Shown: positions 20,534 through 31,602 of the stretch, in pieces | How positions within the stretch are numbered: position 1 is the first letter of the stretch | Layout: every line of letters begins with the position of its first letter | DNA from: Pyropia haitanensis | Lineage: Eukaryota; Rhodophyta; Bangiophyceae; Bangiales; Bangiaceae | Direction: 5' to 3' | Length of the DNA stretch: 64,000 nt | Assembly (NCBI GenBank): GCA_008729055.1 | Contig: SDUX01000020.1 | Coordinates: forward strand, 98,540-162,539 | Made by a program: the position numbers and the translations under genes | The notes under the pieces: model-generated | Databases searched by the model: none | The model's input: the letters and a program-made list of their open reading frames with translations, nothing else | What the model was told of the DNA's origin: nothing

Positions 20534-21222
20534 GGTCCCACAGCAAAGCGGGAGAGGGGCGGGGCGGGATGGGGGGCAGGGTGGTGGTAGCGGTACGGGA
20601 CGCCCGGACGGGCTCCCAGCAGGACGGGCGGGACACGAGCGACGCACAGGGCGGGGCGCCGTCGGGGCGCGGGGCGGCGCGGCAGCGTCCGCTGCGCCAC
20701 AGCCAGGCGTTGGCCGATTCCAGCAGTGGCAGCGTCACCGGGTCGCCGGCGGCCCGCTTCTGACGCGGCGGGACTGCAGCAACGGACGGCCAGCAAGTGG
20801 CGAGTGGATTTGACATGGAGTCGTCATCCACGTGGACAAGACGTGGACGTGTAAACGTTCGTATGTTGACACGTACAACAACTTCACGAAAGACATTCAT
20901 GTGTGTTTTTTCGCTCAAATTGTCTTGAAACAAGCCGAGCGACCAGCAACACCTGCGGCACGAGCGCGCTTCTTTCCCCACGCCGAGTGCCGTCCCCGGC
21001 ACCGGAAGGCGGCGGCGGCGGGGCACGGGCCGCACCACGCGGTGGCACGCCCGGCTGCAGTGGCATATCCCCTTTTCTGACGCAGCACTGACGCAGGGCG
21101 TCGCTCCTCTGAACGCGCTCCAGGAAACATTGCCGTGTCGCAAACCAAAGAGTGCGTACTCGCTCGCACTGCATACCAGAAGAACAAAGTCATGGCTCGA
21201 CGTCCTCAGAGCGGTTGCCCGC
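20534..21222. other. Intergenic, AT-richer centre
   Basis: The first 250 bases are GC-rich and upstream of TIM23. 20790-20935 is distinctly AT-richer, with repeated ACGTGGAC/ACGTG motifs (about 20829-20851). No gene is supported. Confidence 0.45.
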
Positions 21223-22356
21223 CTAGGCGGCCTCGCCGACATGGTCACGCGCCGCCACCTGCGGGTCCCCCCCCGCCCAGGTCAGCACCCGCTCCACAAC
21301 CACCTCGTGCTGGCGGGTCAGCAGCGCCTCGAGCGCCCAGTATACCCACGGCACCAGCAACGCCTCGCACAGCAGGTACACCCGCGGATGGAGCAACACG
21401 GCGCGCAGCCCCCGCGGGCGGGCACCAGGGGTCGCCTTCCACCCCCCCGCCACCACCGTCAGGTACTCGGGGTCGGGGACGCCCGTGAGACACACCGAGC
21501 TCCACCGCGAATGGTTGCGGCGGGGGGCCTCGCCGGGGGGGGCCGCCAGCGCCGACGCCACCGCCAAAGTCACCGCCGCCCGCGTCGCCTCGTCCGCCCA
21601 CACCACGCGCGCGCGGACCACCACGCGTACGGGGGTGTGCGGGTCCCCGGCGGGAAAGTCAAAGCGGGCGGCAACGGCGGCCGCAGGCGCGGCATCGGTG
21701 GAAGCGGCCGGCGAGAGGGCGGCAGAGGTCGGCTGGTCGCGAGGGAGGTCCACCACGGACGATGTCCCCAGGGACTCGTACTCGCCGCCGTACGGCACGG
21801 GGCTCGGCACTAGGGAGGGGCCGCTTCGGTGCTGGGGCGGGGACGGGCCTGGATCTGCACCACGCTGGGGCACCACCGGCAGCACCGTCCGCCGCACGTC
21901 GACCACGTCGAGGCCGCACAGGTCCCTTGACGCGCCGCGCAGCAGCAGCTGGGTCAGGGCCAGCTGCGGGACTGCGGCAGCTTCGTGGCGGGCGACGCGG
22001 TCCAGCGCCCCGTCCAGGTCGTACCACTGACTCGCCCAGCCATACGAAGGATTGCGGTCGCCCCACTGGTAGAGGTACGATGCGCGCAAGGCCCACCAGG
22101 AAAGGGCGGGCAACAACAGGAGCGAGGAGAGAATCCAACTCAAGGCACTGCTGTCTTCCGGCTGCCAGACTTGCCACACCCAACAGCACACGGCAGCGCA
22201 GCCTACCACGTACGCAACCCGAACGGGAGCCTCCGCCCAGAGTCGTCCAGAACCGAGCAGCCTTGCTCCAAACGACGGCGTTTCGGGGTGCACATGCGGC
22301 ACGACACGGCGCACCAACCGCTGCGCCTGCTGCATCTTCGCCGCAACGGCGTCCAT
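21223..22356 (-). CDS. Membrane protein of unknown function, 377 residues
   Basis: An open frame from ATG 22356 (MDAVAAKMQQAQRLVRRVVP) to 21223, no introns, lower G/C than its neighbours and without homopolymer breaks. Hydrophobic segments: APVRVAYVVGCAAVCCWVW, LSWILSSLLLLPALSWWAL near residues 50-105, and YLLCEALLVPWVYWALEALL close to the C-terminus. Between them is a soluble region of about 200 residues with a Ser/Ala-rich low-complexity part (SAALSPAASTDAAPAAAVAA). I do not recognise a family. The upstream frame stays open for another 296 codons, but those codons are GC-biased leader sequence; the chosen ATG is the first with ordinary protein composition. Confidence 0.65.
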   Translation of the reverse strand: MDAVAAKMQQAQRLVRRVVPHVHPETPSFGARLLGSGRLWAEAPVRVAYVVGCAAVCCWVWQVWQPEDSSALSWILSSLLLLPALSWWALRASYLYQWGDRNPSYGWASQWYDLDGALDRVARHEAAAVPQLALTQLLLRGASRDLCGLDVVDVRRTVLPVVPQRGADPGPSPPQHRSGPSLVPSPVPYGGEYESLGTSSVVDLPRDQPTSAALSPAASTDAAPAAAVAARFDFPAGDPHTPVRVVVRARVVWADEATRAAVTLAVASALAAPPGEAPRRNHSRWSSVCLTGVPDPEYLTVVAGGWKATPGARPRGLRAVLLHPRVYLLCEALLVPWVYWALEALLTRQHEVVVERVLTWAGGDPQVAARDHVGEAA

Positions 22357-22817
22357 GGTGGGACAGGCGCGCCCCCGCGGTACCAGGCCAGCGCAGGGGG
22401 ACGGTCGGAGGCGTACGGTCGGACCCGCGAGCCGCCACCGCGTCGGCGCGTACCGGAAGGGGGCGAGTGCGCGGGCGTCCTCTGCCCAACGCCCGGAGCC
22501 ACGCAGACGTGCGTGCGCTGTGCCTCTGTTGCGCTGACAAGGCGGCGCATGGCTGCGAGTCAAGGGGCCGCGTCGGGTTCGAGGGGACAGCAGTGCACCT
22601 GGTGTCCAAAAGGATTCCTTGCGCAGCTCTCTGCTGCTTGCGCTGCGTCCCCCCGGGTGCGCACTGGGCCCGGGAGAGGTGCGCTGGCGAGTGCGCCCTT
22701 GGTGGCCGCCGACCAGGCCACAGGCCGCGGTCAACACCAAATCGAGACGCGGTTGCGATCTATACTTTTTCTGCCCGGTCATCCTTTTTCGTCTGCGATC
22801 GTGCGGTCGAAAGAGTC

Positions 22818-22850
22818 GCCACGTGGAATGGACCCGAAAGTCCACGTGGC
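22818..22850. promoter_or_regulatory. Paired G-box palindromes (CACGTG) in a divergent promoter
   Basis: GCCACGTGGA at 22818-22827 and TCCACGTGGC at 22841-22850 are exact reverse complements separated by 13 bases; each contains CACGTG, the core bound by bZIP and bHLH factors in plants and other eukaryotes. They lie between the divergent starts at 22356 and 23012. A stem-loop in RNA is an alternative. Confidence 0.4.
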
Positions 22851-23011
22851 GTCGACCCGCCCGGTGATCCGCCCTGCTGCGCGGGCGCCCGCCCCCGCGC
22901 GCGCACCCGCCCGCCGCCGCCATCTTCTCCGCCCCACCCCCCCCGCCCACCCCACCGGCTCCGCCCCGCTGCGGCTGCCTCCCTCCATCCCCCCACCCCC
23001 CGCCGCCCGTG

Positions 23012-24206
23012 ATGGCGGCGGCGGCCGCCCCCTCCCCCCCCCCGCCCCCTCCCTCCCCTTCTCCGCCCTGCGAGTGACACCGGTGGTGCCCGCCACGCCG
23101 CCGCCCGTCGCCGCCGCCCTCTTTTCCGAGCACCTGCCGGCGCTGCTGGCTGCGGTCCGAGGCGGCGGCGGCGGCGGCGGCGGAGGGGGAGGCGGGGGGG
23201 GAAGGGGGGGGGGAGGGCGGGGTGGCCGCGCCGGCGCGCGCCAAGAGCCTCGGAGGCAGCCTCCGGGCGCGCGCGCCGGCGACTGTCGACGCGGTCGTCG
23301 GCCGCGCCGTCGCCCTCCTGTGACGGCGGCGGCGGCGACGCTGCGGCGGGGGGCGTCGCCGCCGCCCTCTTCCCCCCCGCCCGCACCGCCAAGGCGGTGC
23401 TGCGGCTGCTGGCCGGGGTGGCGGCGGCCGGGCACGTCGGCCCCGCCGCGCTCGCCCGCCTCATCCCCGCCGTCGCGGTCGGCGTGGCGGCGGGGGTGGC
23501 CCTGCCGCCCGGCGCGGCGGCGGCCGCCGCGTCGGCCATCGCGGCCGCCATGGCCCTCCCGGACCTGCTCGCGGCGCGGGACGTGGCGGCGGCGGCGGCG
23601 GCGGCCGACGCGGACGCGCGGGCGGTCGGGGCGGCGGAGCTCGACGCGCTCGACGCGGCGGCCGAGGTGGCGGCCGCGGCGGCGGCTGCCGCCGCCGCGG
23701 CCGCCGCCGAGGTGGACGCCGACGCCGGCGGCGGCGGCGGCGGTGACGGCGGCAGCGGCGGCGGGCTGGGCGACGTCGACGGCTGTGGGTTGGGCGACGG
23801 CGACGGCGGCTGCGGCGGGCCCCCGCTGGCCACCTGCTGGCCGCTGCACGACGCGCCGGGGGTGGCGGCGGTGGTGGCGGGCGCGCCGGGCGCGCCCTCG
23901 AGCGCCGCCACCGAGCTGGGTGCGCGGAGCGAGGACGCGCGGGCGGGGATGCGGCCCGCCGATTCCCCGCGGGACCCTGCCCGTCGCAGAGGTGCGCACC
24001 AGCCGGCCATCGCAACGGGCGCGTTGCGGCGGCTGTGCGGCGTGTCGGTGTCCACGCGTCGGGCGCTCGCGCGCTCCATCGCCCGCTGTGTCTCGCGGCC
24101 AAGGGCCTCCCGCGCGCTGCCAACAAGACCGCCTTCCGTTCCCATGCCCGGCCCCGAGCCGTTCTTGGTGCGGACGAGCGCACCTCCCGCCTGGTACGCT
24201 GCATGA
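23012..24206 (+). CDS. Putative Ala-rich protein, unknown function
   Basis: The start is proposed at ATG 23012 (MAAAAAPS...). Readable segments are FSALRVTPVVPATPPPVAAA, LFSEHLPALLAAVR, and after a G run VAAALFPPARTAKAVLRLLA, GHVGPAALARLIPAVAVGVA, ALPDLLAARDVAAAAAAADA, then Ala- and Gly-rich tracts and a basic end (LARSIARCVSRPRASRA) to TGA 24204-24206. The helices in the middle look like real protein, but the frame must change twice (C run about 23036-23048; G runs about 23160-23220), and the last part could be beyond the true stop. No family recognised. Confidence 0.35.
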
Positions 24207-24796
24207 GGCGGCCTTTTTTGTCGCCCCACCGGGTGCGTTTCGGGCGGCGCCAGCGGCCAGTGTCCTGCCGGCGCCCCCCTGCGCCTCTGCGGCTGCGGAG
24301 CAGCTGGAGCCGCCCGCCGCCGCCTCCCACCCCTGCCCACACACGGCGGCCCGCGCGGCAGCGGAGCGGACCGCCACCGCCGCCACCGCCGCCACCCTGT
24401 CCAGCGCAGCGGCCGGCGCCGCCCGCCCGCGCCGGTCTCCCCCCCCTCGCCGCTGCCGGCAGGCGCGCCGGCGCGCTCGTCGGCCACGCCCACCCGCAGC
24501 ACGCCGCGGGCCCCCGCCAGCACCGCCCGGCAAGCGCGGCCGGGCACCCCGCCCAAGCAAGCAGCGTCACCCAAACAGTTGGCGTCCCGCCCACGAGGGG
24601 CCCACGCGAGCAGCGCGCCGTCCAGGGGGGACAGCACCTCCCGGGCGACCGCAAAAAGGGGGATATTGCATGCCACGCGCGCCTGACCAGTACTGTACAT
24701 GTTTTTGGGTTCAAAATTCAGCACAGAACTGTCGATGCGAAAAAAAACAAAACCGTTCGCCCTACACGGTCGTGAGCTGGGTGCCGCACCCCAGCG
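24207..24796. other. Intergenic, no gene seen
   Basis: GC-rich to about 24650, then mixed composition with an A-run (about 24741-24750). No product or RNA recognised. Confidence 0.45.
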
Positions 24797-25579
24797 CAGT
24801 GGTGTCAAACGCGCGAACGTCCGCGGATCAAATTTTCGCCGTCTGGGCGTGCCAACGGCCGTGCAAGGGGTCGAAAACCCCCCTCCCAGGGGTCTCTGGC
24901 TACGATTTTTTGGCACGCCGACGCACGGCGCCGTACACTTTTCAGGCATGAGTTCCGGAGCACTTTTTTTTCCCAGCCGCCGTACGAGGACCCTGAAGCA
25001 TGTCTACATCCTGCAGTATGTCACCGGAACCCGTGCTCGTCGTCCTCAGTCGCTACAACGTCAACAAAATGCACGTCGTCGTGCATCGCGTGCAATGCCT
25101 TGGCACGGGCTATGCACGGAGTGCACGCGGCAGCGCACGCTGTTGCAAGGAGCAGTGCACACCGACGCACGCCGGGCCCCGATCTACTCCCGTTGCAACC
25201 CAATCGGCAGTAGTTGGGCGACCCCAAAGGACGCCCTCCCTCTCAGAAATCCTGCCTCATTGCGCCGGACGGCGACGGTTTCGAGGATAGCGCCAATGAC
25301 CTCGCCTCATGGTCCAGCGCAGTACACAGGCCACCCACACTTGTTGAATTGGGCCATAGTAAATAATCTGGCAGCCTGAGAGGCCGTGCATAGCTGTGTG
25401 CCAAGGCGTGCACTCTGGCGTGCACTGAGTGCAACGAGCCGTGCATCGAGTGAACATTTTCGTGCCAAGGTTGCACGCGGCGTGCAATCGTGCTCGCCCC
25501 CCCCCCCTCTCACAAGCCCCGTCAGGGGCTATGCACGCCGCTGCACGTTGTCCCGGCGTTCGCGGGTTTGACACCACTG
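24797..25579. mobile_element. Non-autonomous hAT-like element, about 783 bp
   Basis: The left end starts CAGTGGTGTCAAAC, then GCGCGAACGTCC. The right end read on the other strand starts CAGTGGTGTCAAAC, then CCGCGAACGCCG. The 14-base identity plus further matches is a terminal inverted repeat; CAGTGGTGTCAAAC-type ends are typical of hAT elements (Charlie group). Inside are many GTGCA/TGCAC motifs near both ends (25065-25165 and 25383-25548), resembling hAT subterminal repeats. The interior has ordinary G/C content and no transposase. I could not find a clean 8-bp target duplication (CCCCAGCG on the left, CGCAGTGG on the right), so the exact borders are provisional. Confidence 0.65.
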
Positions 25580-25782
25580 CGCAGTGGGCGGCGCTGCTCC
25601 CCACTGTGCCTCCGTGTCCCCGCCGCGCCCCCCCCCACCGCCGCGCCACCCCCTTCCCCACCGCGCCCCCCACCGCGCCCCGCCCTCCCTCCCCTCGTGC
25701 TCGCCGCCCCGCCCTCCCACTCCCTCCCCCCCCCCCCCCCCCCTGTCCCACCCCCCCCCCCTTCCCCTCTTCCAGCCCGACC

Positions 25783-25848
25783 ATGACCCTCCCCGAGGAC
25801 CTCTCCGCCGCCGCCGCCGCCGCCCGCAACCGCGCCACCACCGCCGCC

Positions 25849-25886
<38 letters not shown>

Positions 25887-26870
25887 CGCGCGCGCGCGGC
25901 TGCGGCGCACGGAGGTCCCCCCCGCGCTGCTCCCCCCCCCCTCCGCTCCGCGACGCGCGCGCACCTCGACGGCGCCGCCGCCGCCGCCGCCGCCGCGGGC
26001 GCCGCCGCCGCGCTCGCCGCCGCCGCCGCGCGCGGGCTCGTGCGCGTCCCGACGGCGCGCGCCCTCGCCGGCCGCCTGCCGCCGCTGTCGCGGCCCGCGC
26101 GGTCGGCGGCGGCGGCCGCCGCGCGCGGGCGGTGGCGGTTTGGGGGCGGCGGCGCCGCCGCGGCGCCGCCGCGGGCGCTGACCCTCCGCGGCACCATCGT
26201 GCGCGTCACCGACGGGGACGGCCTGCGCTTTTACCACCGCCCGCTGCTGCGGCGGCTGCTGCCGCTGCCGGCCGACGCGGCGTCGGCGCGGCGCTCCATC
26301 GCGGTGCGGCTGGCGGGGGTGGACGCCCCCGAGGGGGCGCACTGGGGGATGGCGCCCCAGCCGGGGGCGGCCGCCGCCAAGCGCTGGCTGACCGCCCGCG
26401 CCGCGGGGCGGCCGGCGGTGCTGACCGCCCACGGCCTCGACCGGTACGAGCGGCTGGTCGCGACGGTGCGGGTGCGGCGGCGGTGGGCGGGCGGCCGCCT
26501 GCCGGGCGTCGGCGGGGAGGACCTGTCGGTGGCGCTCGCCGCGGCGGGCCACGCGCAGGTGTATTACGGGGCGGGGGCGGCCTATGGGGGGGCGCTGCGG
26601 CAGATGGAGGCGGCGGTGCGGTCCGCGGCGCGCGCGCGGCGGGGGATGTGGGCGGCGGGCAGCGGGCGGGCGGCGGTGGTGCATCCGCAAGAGTGGAAGC
26701 GGCGGCACCGGGCGGCGGTGGCGGCCAGGGGGGGGGGGGGGGGGGAGGGGGGGGAGGGGGGGGGGCGACGACGCCCACGCCCGCCGCGGGGGAGGGGAGG
26801 GGAGGGGGGGGGGGGGGGGGAGGGGGGGTTGGCCGCGCTGCGGTCGTGGCTGCGGCGGGTGCTGCGGTAA
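25783..26870 (+). CDS. Staphylococcal-nuclease-domain (SNase) endonuclease, LCL3-like
   Basis: The start is ATG 25783 (MTLPEDLSAAAAAARNRATT), the stop TAA 26868-26870. After an Ala-rich N-terminus comes LTLRGTIVRVTDGDGLRFYH, then AVRLAGVDAPEGAHWG, then GLDRYERLVATVRV, then LSVALAAAGHAQVYYG, then YGGALRQMEAAVRSAARAR and GMWAAG. These are the SNase landmarks: Arg in VRLAGVD, Asp and Glu in DAPE, and the second Arg in DRYERLV, so the catalytic set is intact. The DGDxxRxYH and HWGxxAQP features are close to fungal LCL3-type nucleases, and plants have calcium-dependent relatives. Cellular site is not clear; the Ala-rich leader might be organellar or an anchor. The frame changes at the C run near 25930 and the tail passes G runs (26727-26830). 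Confidence 0.8.
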
Positions 26871-27273
26871 GATGGGAGAGGGGGGGGGGGGGAAGCCGCG
26901 CGGGCGGCGCCGCAGCGCCGGCGCTGGCCGCCGCGCGGCGGCCGTGGGCGGGGCGGCGGCGGCGGTGGTCGGCCGCGCCCGGGCGGCGGCGCGGCGGGTG
27001 CGGTCGCGGCGGCGGCCGCGGCGGCGCGGCGGCGGCCGCCGCCGCCGGTGGCGGCCCGGGCGGACCCGCCCGCCGCGGGGCGCCGCCGCCGCCGCCGCGC
27101 CCGTGGCGTCAGCGGCTGGTGCTGCGCGCCGGCGTCGACCGAGCCGTGTATTTTGTCGGGGGAAAAAAAAGGAGCGTAGAAACACAGCGGCCGCCGTTGC
27201 CGCCGCGTCGACGCGCGACGCGCCATCGCCGGCGGCGGCGGACCCCCCCCGCGCCCGCCGTCGCCGCCAGCGT
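26871..27273. other. Convergent intergenic region
   Basis: Between the stops of the nuclease and methyltransferase genes. GC-rich with one short A-run (27164-27171). No gene. Confidence 0.5.
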
Positions 27274-29239
27274 CTACGCCCGCCGCGCCCGCGGGGCGCC
27301 CCCCCCCCCCCCCCCCCGCCCCCCCTCGGCCGCGCCGCCGCCGGCGTTTCCGCCCGCCGCGCCGGCGGGGCGCCCCCCCCCCCCCCCCCCCCCCTCCCCG
27401 CGGCGGCAGCACCGCGTACTGCACGATGCGGCAGTCCACGCCCCCAATCCGCACCGGCCGCTTGGCCGCCGCCCGCATCCGCAGCGGCCGCGTCGCCGCG
27501 GGGTCGCCGCTGAGCACGGTCGCGGTCGCCCCCCGCGCGTGGCGGCGCAGGAACGTGCCGAGGGCGGCCCACGGGTCGGGGGCGGCGGCCGCGGCCGCCG
27601 CGGGCGCCCCCCCCCCCTCCCCGCCGCCGCCGCGGCCGCCGCCGCCGCCGCCGCCGCGGTCGCCGCGGTCGCCGCGGCCGCCGCCGTCGGCGCGGGCGGG
27701 GAGGCGGCGCCCCCACGGCGGGTTGGAGAGGACGAGGCCGACCCCCCCCGGCGGCTCGTACGTCGCGGCGTCCCCCTGGTGCAGCACCCCGACGGCGTCG
27801 AGCCCCGCGGCGGCCAGCCCCGCCACCGCCAGCGACAGCGCCCCGCCGTGCACGTCGTTGCCGTACAGGCGGACGCCGCAGTCGGCGGCGGGGCGCACGC
27901 CCGCGGCGGCGGCGGCGCGGAGGGCGGCCCACGCGCCGGCGGGCGCGTCGGGCCACCCCTCAAACGGGTGGGGGGGGGCGCCCCGCCGCCGCAGCAGGCC
28001 GGGCGGCACGCGGCGGGCGAGGAGGCCCGCCTCCACCAGCAGCGTCCCGGAGCCGCACATCGGGTCGACGACCGCCAGCGGGCGCGCCGCCGACGCCACC
28101 GCCGCCGACGCCGGCGGCGGCGGCAGCGCGAGGGAGGGGGGGGAGGCGCCGCCGCCGCCGCCGCCGTCGCCGCCGCCGCCGCCCGCCACCGCCGGCGGCG
28201 GCGCCCACCCCCCGTCGACGGAGAAGCCCGCGGCGTAGCACAGCCCCGCGGCGACGGTCTCGTTGAGGCTGGCGGCGTGGACGGCCCCCCCCCCCGCGCG
28301 GTAGCCCCGCTTGTGGAGGCTCCCCCCGACCAGGTCGCGGTACAGGCTGACGGTGCCGCCGCCCGCCGCCACAAACAGCGGCACCGTCGCGGACGCGTAG
28401 CCGCCGGGCGGGCGGTCGGGCCGCGCCCGCCCCCCCGCCGCGAGCGCGTCGCACACCGCGTCCTTGACGGCGATGGCGACGGCGCGGGCGCCCGCCCCCC
28501 CCCCCCCCCCCCGCCCCCGCCCCCGCCCCCGCCCCCCCCCCCCCCCCCGCCCCCGACGCGCGCGTCGACGGCAAAGGTGCCGCCGCGGGGGAGGAGGTCC
28601 GCCCACCCGACCCCGCCGCCGCCGCCGCCGACGCCGTCGCGCGCCCACGCGTAGACGGTGGCGGGGGAGAGGCGGCCGCCCGCGGCCGCGGCGTCCAGCG
28701 GGGGCGCCACCTCCACCAGCACCCGCACGGCGGTGCGGGCCCAGAGGACGGCGGCGGCGCCGGTGGCGAGGCCCGCCCCGCCAAAGCGCACCCCGGAGGC
28801 GTGCACGGACAGCAGCGTCGCGCCGACGGTGGGGGCGGCGAGCTCCGCGGCGAGGGCGTCGCCCAGCCCGCGCGCGCAGGTCGCGAAAAAGGTGTAGGCG
28901 GGGGGGGGGGGGGGGGGGGGGGGCCGCCGCCGCCGCCGCCGCCGCCGCCCCTGCCGCCGCCGCCGCCGCCGCTGCCGCCGCCAGCGCGCGCGCGGGGGGG
29001 AGGGGGCGCGCCGCCCGACGCGCAGCGGGGGGGTGCGCCCCACGGACGGGGGCGGCGCCGCCGAGCCCGCCGAGCCCGCCGCGCCGGTGGCGCCCGCCGG
29101 CGAGCGCGGAGCCAACGGCGGGGGGGTGGGGGGGGAGGGCGCGCCCCCGCCGCCGCGGGCACGCCGGCGCGCCGGCAATGGCCGGCGCGCCCGCAGCGGC
29201 CGGCGCGCCGGCAAAGGCCGGCGCGGGGGGGGGTGGCAT
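27274..29239 (-). CDS. THUMP-domain RNA (guanine-N2) methyltransferase, RlmL/UPF0020 type
   Basis: The probable start is ATG 29239 (MPPPPAPAFAGAP...), possibly an organellar leader with imperfect repeats. THUMP region: TFFATCARGLGDALAAELA, VHASGVRFGGAGLATGAAA, VLWARTAVRVLVEVAP. Before the Rossmann domain is VSLYRDLVGGSLHKRGYR and the ASLNETVAAGLCYAAGF helix, both characteristic of RlmL (23S rRNA m2G2445) and related enzymes. Methyltransferase motif I is VVDPMCGSGTLLVEAGLLA; a GNDVHGGALSLA acidic-loop motif II follows; motif IV is LVLSNPPWGRRL (NPPW). The end reads RIVQYAVLPP, as in the final strand of this fold. Substrate (rRNA or tRNA) and compartment are inferred; THUMP and SLHKRGYR favour an RlmL-like rRNA enzyme, perhaps plastidial. 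The frame shifts at C runs 28496-28550 and at 27300-27395, so the exact stop (TAG 27274) is a best estimate. Confidence 0.8.
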
Positions 29240-29965
29240 AGCGCAGGGGGGGGGGGGCAGGGGGAGGGAGGACTCGGGGGGGGCGGGGGGGGGCGGGGCG
29301 GGGGGGGGGGGGGAAGGGGCGGGGCGGAGTGACGGGACCGGACGCTGCCGACGGGGCAACGGGCGCGCGCGCCAGCGGCGCGGACACCCCGGCGGGGACG
29401 GGCGGGGGCGGGAAATGCGCAGAGGGGCGGGGTGGGCGGGGGAGGAGGGGGGGGGGGGGAAGGACGTCGGCGGCGGGTCGCCGCGGCGGGAGATTGGCTG
29501 CCGCGGCGGTCGCGGTGGGCCGCCGCCGTCTGCGATTTGCGAGCCGCCCGCTGCCCCCGTGGCGGCGGCGGCCGCCGCGGATTTGGCCGCACAGCGCGGC
29601 GCGGCGGCGGATCACCGAGGCGGGCGGCGGCGGCGGGTCACCGAGGCGGGCGGCGGCGGCGGCGGCGCCCCCGACGGCCGTGCGCTCGGCGCGGCGGCTG
29701 CGGCGGCCGCTCGCGTCGGCGAGGCGGCCCTGCGCGCGGCCGCCCCGCCGCCGCCCGCCGCCCCGTCCCCGCTCCAGCGGGCGCGCCCCCCTTTTTTTTC
29801 CCGTCCCGCTGCCGCCCCCCGCCCGTCCGCCCGACAGTCGCCCCCCCCCCTCCCTCCCCCCCGCCCCCCTCCCCACCCCCCGCCCCCCCCTTTTGCCCTC
29901 CCGCTGCGCACCCACCGCCCCCCTGCGCCGCGGCCCGGCGGGACCCGGCCCCCCCCCCCCCGCCG
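29240..29965. other. Intergenic, no gene seen
   Basis: Upstream of the methyltransferase and downstream of the DUF4336-like gene. GC-rich with a duplicated GATCACCGAGGCGGGCGGCG-type unit near 29609 and 29636. No product recognised. Confidence 0.45.
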
Positions 29966-30942
29966 TCACGCCGGCGGCAGCAGCGCCCGCACCACCGCCG
30001 CCACCGCCGCGTGCGCGCCCGTCGGCAGCACGTCGCCGTGCACAAAGACGGCCGCCTCAAACGGGAACTCCCGCAGCAGCCGCTCGTACTCGCGCACCAT
30101 GTACGCGTCGTCCACCCCGCCGAGCCGCTTGACGCCGCGGTACCACAGCGGCGCCGGCCGCAGGCCCGTGAACCCAAACAGCCGGAACGCGGCGGCCATC
30201 AGCCAGCCGACGTGGCGGGGGCGGGCGCCCATGTTGATGAGCGCGTCGCACAGCACCAGCGTGCCGCCGCCGCCGCGGCCGCCGCCGCCGCCGGTGGGGC
30301 CAAACTGCGGCAGCAGCAGCGCGCCCTCCGCCTTGGCCACCGCAAAGATGAAGAGGCGGGCGCCGGGGATGGGCAGCGCCGGCGGGGGGGGGGTCCCCGC
30401 CCCCCCCGCCCCCGCCACCCCCATCCACACGGGCGGGGCGGGGAGGCCCGCGGGCAGGGGGCTCCCCGGCAGGGCGTACGCCTTGGCCCCAAACGTCCGC
30501 CCATAGTAGTCGTCGTCGACGCCGTGGAAGGAGCCGAGCCGCACCACCGCGTCGACGGTGCCCAGCGCGCGCAGCGCCGCCTCCCCCGCCTCGTCCAGGC
30601 GCATCGTGTTGATGAGGCAGAGGCGGCCGCCGCTGTGGCGCACCACCGTCATGGTGCGGGGGAAGGTGCCAAAGGGGGCCATCCGGAAGGTGCCGTGGAC
30701 GACCCACAGGCCGTCGGGGGGGGGGGGGCGCCGCCCCCGTCACCGCCGCCGCCGCCCCCGCCGGCAGCTGGCGCGGCGGCGGTGGCGCCCGAACCAGCGT
30801 CGGCGTCTGCGCGGGCGTCCCAACCGGCCGCCCCCGCGCCGGGGCCGTCGATGCGGCCAAAGAGGTACTCGAGGGGGCCATGCGTCGACGGGGGGGCAAA
30901 CGTGCCCGACGGCAGCCGCAGCTGGTCGGCGTCGACCGACAT
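29966..30942 (-). CDS. DUF4336-like (metallo-beta-lactamase-fold-like) protein
   Basis: The start is ATG 30942 (MSVDADQLRLPSGTFAPPST), followed by GPLEYLFGRIDGPG and a Gly/Ala-rich linker, then LWVVHGTFRMAPFGTFPRTM, TVVRHSGGRLCLINTMRLDE, ALGTVDAVVRLGSFHGVDD, YYGRTFGAKAYALPG, ARLFIFAVAKAEGALLLPQ, LVLCDALINMG, and a C-terminal FEAAVFVHGDVLPTG; stop at 29966-29968. The TMTVVR-SGG-L-L-(N/S)-MRL opening, the alternation of strands and the H-G-x-D motif resemble DUF4336 proteins, which look like metallo-beta-lactamases that have lost the HxHxDH metal site. Function is unknown; an enzymatic role is inference. About 325 residues. One frame change occurs in the G run 30718-30729. Confidence 0.6.
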
Positions 30943-31602
30943 GGCGGGGGGCGGGCGGGGGGGGGGCGAGCAGCAAAGGGTGCAGACGGGAGGCCACCGC
31001 CACCACCGGCAGCAGGTCGGAGCGCAGGGGGCTGAGTCTGGGGCGGGGGGAGCAGAGCAGACGGCCAGGGCAGGGAGGACCGTGCGGGGGGGCGGGGAGG
31101 GGAGCGGAGCGGACCGCCACAACAGAAATACGGAGCGGAGGGGGACGGGAGTGCTGGGGGGGGTGCGGGCCGGAGCGGCGGGCCTGCGCAAGGACGGAGC
31201 GGTCGGGGACGGGGGCGGGCGAGGGGGTCTCCTGCACCCGCTGCGTAGAGCCGCCAGGACGCACCAGCGTGGCCGACGCGGCACACCGTTGACTGTGGGC
31301 GTGCACTCCCTGAACGGCCAGTCGCGGGACGGTGCATGGCACGCCATCACAACGGAACCACTCCTCTCGCGTGAGGATACACAGCACCTGCAGCCCTGGA
31401 GATCTGGAAAAATTGTTATGGCGTGTATGTCATCGACCTCTCTAAAGAAATTCGAAGAATTCGTTGTCCTGCCGGTGAAGTAGAGACTGACCAGAGCAGC
31501 ACACCAACTACTTACCAGCAAAGAAAAAGTCCGCAAGGATCGACGAGTGAGGGTCGATCGCCCCGCCCTCTTTTGGCAAGCGGCGGGACCACTCATCCAA
31601 CC
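30943..31602. other. Intergenic, mixed composition
   Basis: Upstream of the DUF4336-like gene on the left; on the right, 31390-31590 is much poorer in G/C and could be promoter and leader for a plus-strand gene at 31603. No RNA gene recognised. Confidence 0.45.
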
